From Nitrospirota bacterium (GTDB lineage: Bacteria > Nitrospirota_A > Leptospirillia > Leptospirillales > Leptospirillaceae), in the NCBI GenBank assembly GCA_021844645.1, contig JAKBTA010000006.1, positions 1 through 33,561 of the forward strand: 33,561 nt of DNA, in the 5' to 3' direction. The notes under the pieces are model-generated. The model was not told the DNA's origin and made no database searches. It was given only the letters and a program-made list of their open reading frames with translations. This document shows positions 32,545 to 33,561 of the stretch, in pieces. The translations under genes and the position numbers were made by a program. Numbering within the stretch: the first letter of the stretch is position 1; the number at the start of each line of letters is the position of its first letter.

Positions 32545-33195
32545 ATGAAGAAAAAAACAATGTCACACGTCATCAAAATCTTTTCTGCCCTGTTTTTTGC
32601 CGGGATCGCTCTCTTTGGAGTTTTTTCCCCGACAAAAGCGTTTTCTGCGGTTGCCGCCAATGGGCAGTTGAACCTGATGATTTTCGGAAACTATGACTTC
32701 ACCGCGCTGGATTCATCAAACCTTCCCACAAACCCCACCGGTCCCAATCAGACCTTTGCAAAGAGCTTTGAAAATGGTTATGGAGCCGGCATTGGCTTCG
32801 CTTACTGGATGACTGACAATATCGCATTCAGGATGATGGCCCAGGGAAACATGTTTCAGGGAAATCAGACGGGACTCTTTGCAAGCGACTCGATCAAGTC
32901 GGCGCCCATCACAGCCGGGCTTGAATTCAATCTGCTCGGAGACCCTGAACACTTCCTTTATGCGGTCGTCGATGCGGGCGGGGCTTACCAGGAACTGGTG
33001 ACCGGTGCATCAGCATTTGGCGGTACAGAGCTCTCACATGGCTGGTCAAGCTACGGGGATGCCGGAATCGGGATCAACTTCGCCTACTTCTTTGTCGAAG
33101 CCAAGGTCGCCTATCTTCCCCAGTTTGCCCCTCAGTACTCTCAAGGACAAAATGGCTCTTTTTATGTACCGATCACTGCTGGATTCAGTTTCTAG
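32545..33195 (+). CDS. Outer-membrane beta-barrel protein, unassigned
   Basis: This 216-residue product has a signal peptide (about 1-36, with basic start MKKKTMSHVIK, a hydrophobic core and likely cleavage near AFSA). The mature part has alternating polar and hydrophobic strands rich in Gly, Ala, Asn and aromatic residues: GYGAGIGFAYWMTDNIAFRMM, then ITAGLEFNLLG, and GDAGIGINFAYFFVEAKVAYLP. It ends in phenylalanine (TAGFSF), the usual BAM recognition signal. This suggests an 8-stranded barrel of the OmpA/OmpW-like size class, with unknown function. The start is chosen for AAGGA 7 nt before the ATG. The frame opens 22 codons earlier without such support. The 158 bases after pdxA may hold its own promoter, but I see none that is convincing. 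A terminator follows the gene. Confidence 0.85.
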   Translation: MKKKTMSHVIKIFSALFFAGIALFGVFSPTKAFSAVAANGQLNLMIFGNYDFTALDSSNLPTNPTGPNQTFAKSFENGYGAGIGFAYWMTDNIAFRMMAQGNMFQGNQTGLFASDSIKSAPITAGLEFNLLGDPEHFLYAVVDAGGAYQELVTGASAFGGTELSHGWSSYGDAGIGINFAYFFVEAKVAYLPQFAPQYSQGQNGSFYVPITAGFSF

Positions 33196-33226
33196 AACAA
33201 ACGTCCCATCTGCCCCTTTTCAAGAG

Positions 33227-33258
33227 AAAGGCGTCGGGGAGTTTTCCGGCGCCTTTTT
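33227..33258 (+). terminator. Intrinsic terminator after the plus-strand run
   Basis: AAGGCGTCGG (33228-33237) pairs with CCGGCGCCTT (33246-33255) over ten positions with one G-U wobble, around an 8-base loop. The pairing extends one A-T pair outward. Five T follow (33254-33258). On the minus strand the same hairpin is followed by TTTCTCTT, so it may also end a converging transcript. Confidence 0.85.
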
Positions 33259-33329
33259 GCTTGACCAGAAAAAATGAACATGACACCATCCAAAAGTGCT
33301 GGACAAACCTCTTTTTGGAAGGGATCGAC

Positions 33330-33485
33330 TTGAAAACCTCTCCCGCAGTTCGCCCGCTTGCATTTCTTCCGGTCTTGCTTTTACTCCTGTTGACAACATG
33401 TCAATCTGCCCGGACAACACCTCCCGGGATTATTTCAACGGAAAAGGCACAGCGTCTCCTTCCTGGAGTCTGCGGGAGTGGATGA
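33330..33485 (+). CDS. Possible small lipoprotein (doubtful)
   Basis: This 51-residue frame starts at TTG (33330-33332) with GGAAGGG about 7 nt upstream. It begins with lysine, and the leucine-rich segment PLAFLPVLLLLLLTTCQS resembles a lipoprotein signal peptide. The box LTTC has threonine at -1, where Gly, Ala or Ser is normal. The mature part would be only about 28 residues, with no recognisable fold. It overlaps a minus-strand open frame entering from the right edge, so at most one of the two is likely to be real over that stretch. Confidence 0.35.
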   Translation: MKTSPAVRPLAFLPVLLLLLLTTCQSARTTPPGIISTEKAQRLLPGVCGSG

Positions 33486-33561
33486 TATGCGCGCCACCTT
33501 CCTCATTTTTTGAATCAAAGTTCATTTCGTCAAGGGTAAGTTCTTTGAGTCCATTTTTAAG
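33430..33561 (-). CDS. C-terminal end of an unidentified protein entering from the right edge
   Basis: The minus strand is open from the window edge for 43 codons to a TAA at 33430-33432. It reads LKNGLKELTLDEMNFDSK, then NEEGGAHIIHSRRLQEGDAV and PFPLK. The composition is that of a soluble, charged protein and looks more gene-like than the opposite frame, but the fragment is too short to identify. If real, the gene converges on the plus-strand run, and the hairpin at 33227-33258 could terminate both. Confidence 0.4.
   Translation of the reverse strand, partial: LKNGLKELTLDEMNFDSKNEEGGAHIIHSRRLQEGDAVPFPLK

Overview
The window is an ordinary but gene-dense chromosomal segment of a Gram-negative bacterium. 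TonB, a LolA-type lipoprotein carrier, a soluble lytic transglycosylase and an outer-membrane beta-barrel protein all imply a second membrane. RNA turnover is encoded by RNase Y and RNase J, which is not the gammaproteobacterial RNase E arrangement. Together with complex I genes, roughly half G+C and frequent TTG/GTG starts, this points to a deep-branching lineage. A Leptospirillum-like member of the Nitrospirota is my best guess from gene content, but it is inference only. No transposon, phage, CRISPR array, tRNA or rRNA is visible.

Layout. (1) Minus strand, 1-3279: complex I genes nuoA-B-C-D-E (nuoE runs off the left edge), led by a strong sigma70-type promoter at 3356-3385 that carries an imperfect palindrome. 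(2) Minus strand, about 16499 down to 3585: one long run of overlapping or closely spaced genes. In transcription order these are rny (RNase Y), ymdB-type phosphoesterase, xseA, xseB, ispA, dxs, tlyA, an NAD-dependent epimerase-like SDR, cutA, a membrane-anchored M23 peptidase and secA. A candidate promoter lies just upstream of rny. (3) Minus strand, 21945 down to 16538: tonB, slt, a small coiled-coil gene, zapA-like, then a non-coding gene I identify as 6S RNA (ssrS, about 17946-18128), then a divergent rarA/mgsA AAA+ ATPase. (4) Plus strand, 22036-33195, divergent from tonB: rsmA, rnj (RNase J), ftsK, a lolA-like gene, uvrA, a cation diffusion facilitator, pdxA and an outer-membrane beta-barrel protein. 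This run ends in a clear intrinsic terminator. The last 300 bases hold a doubtful small lipoprotein on the plus strand and the tail of an unidentified reading frame on the minus strand.

How the genes fit together: complex I supplies proton motive force, which TonB and SecA-driven export use. Slt, the M23 peptidase, ZapA and FtsK serve wall remodelling and division. Dxs and IspA make isoprenoid diphosphate for quinones and lipid carriers. RNase Y, YmdB and RNase J form an RNA decay set. XseAB, UvrA and RarA are DNA repair functions.

The most useful unannotated object is the 6S RNA between zapA and rarA, whose likely -10 element overlaps the zapA stop codon. I did not find a convincing new multi-gene system. 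Other points of interest are the palindromic nuo promoter, a nested hairpin spacer between nuoD and nuoE, an epimerase lacking the SDR catalytic lysine, and a RarA with an altered Walker B motif.
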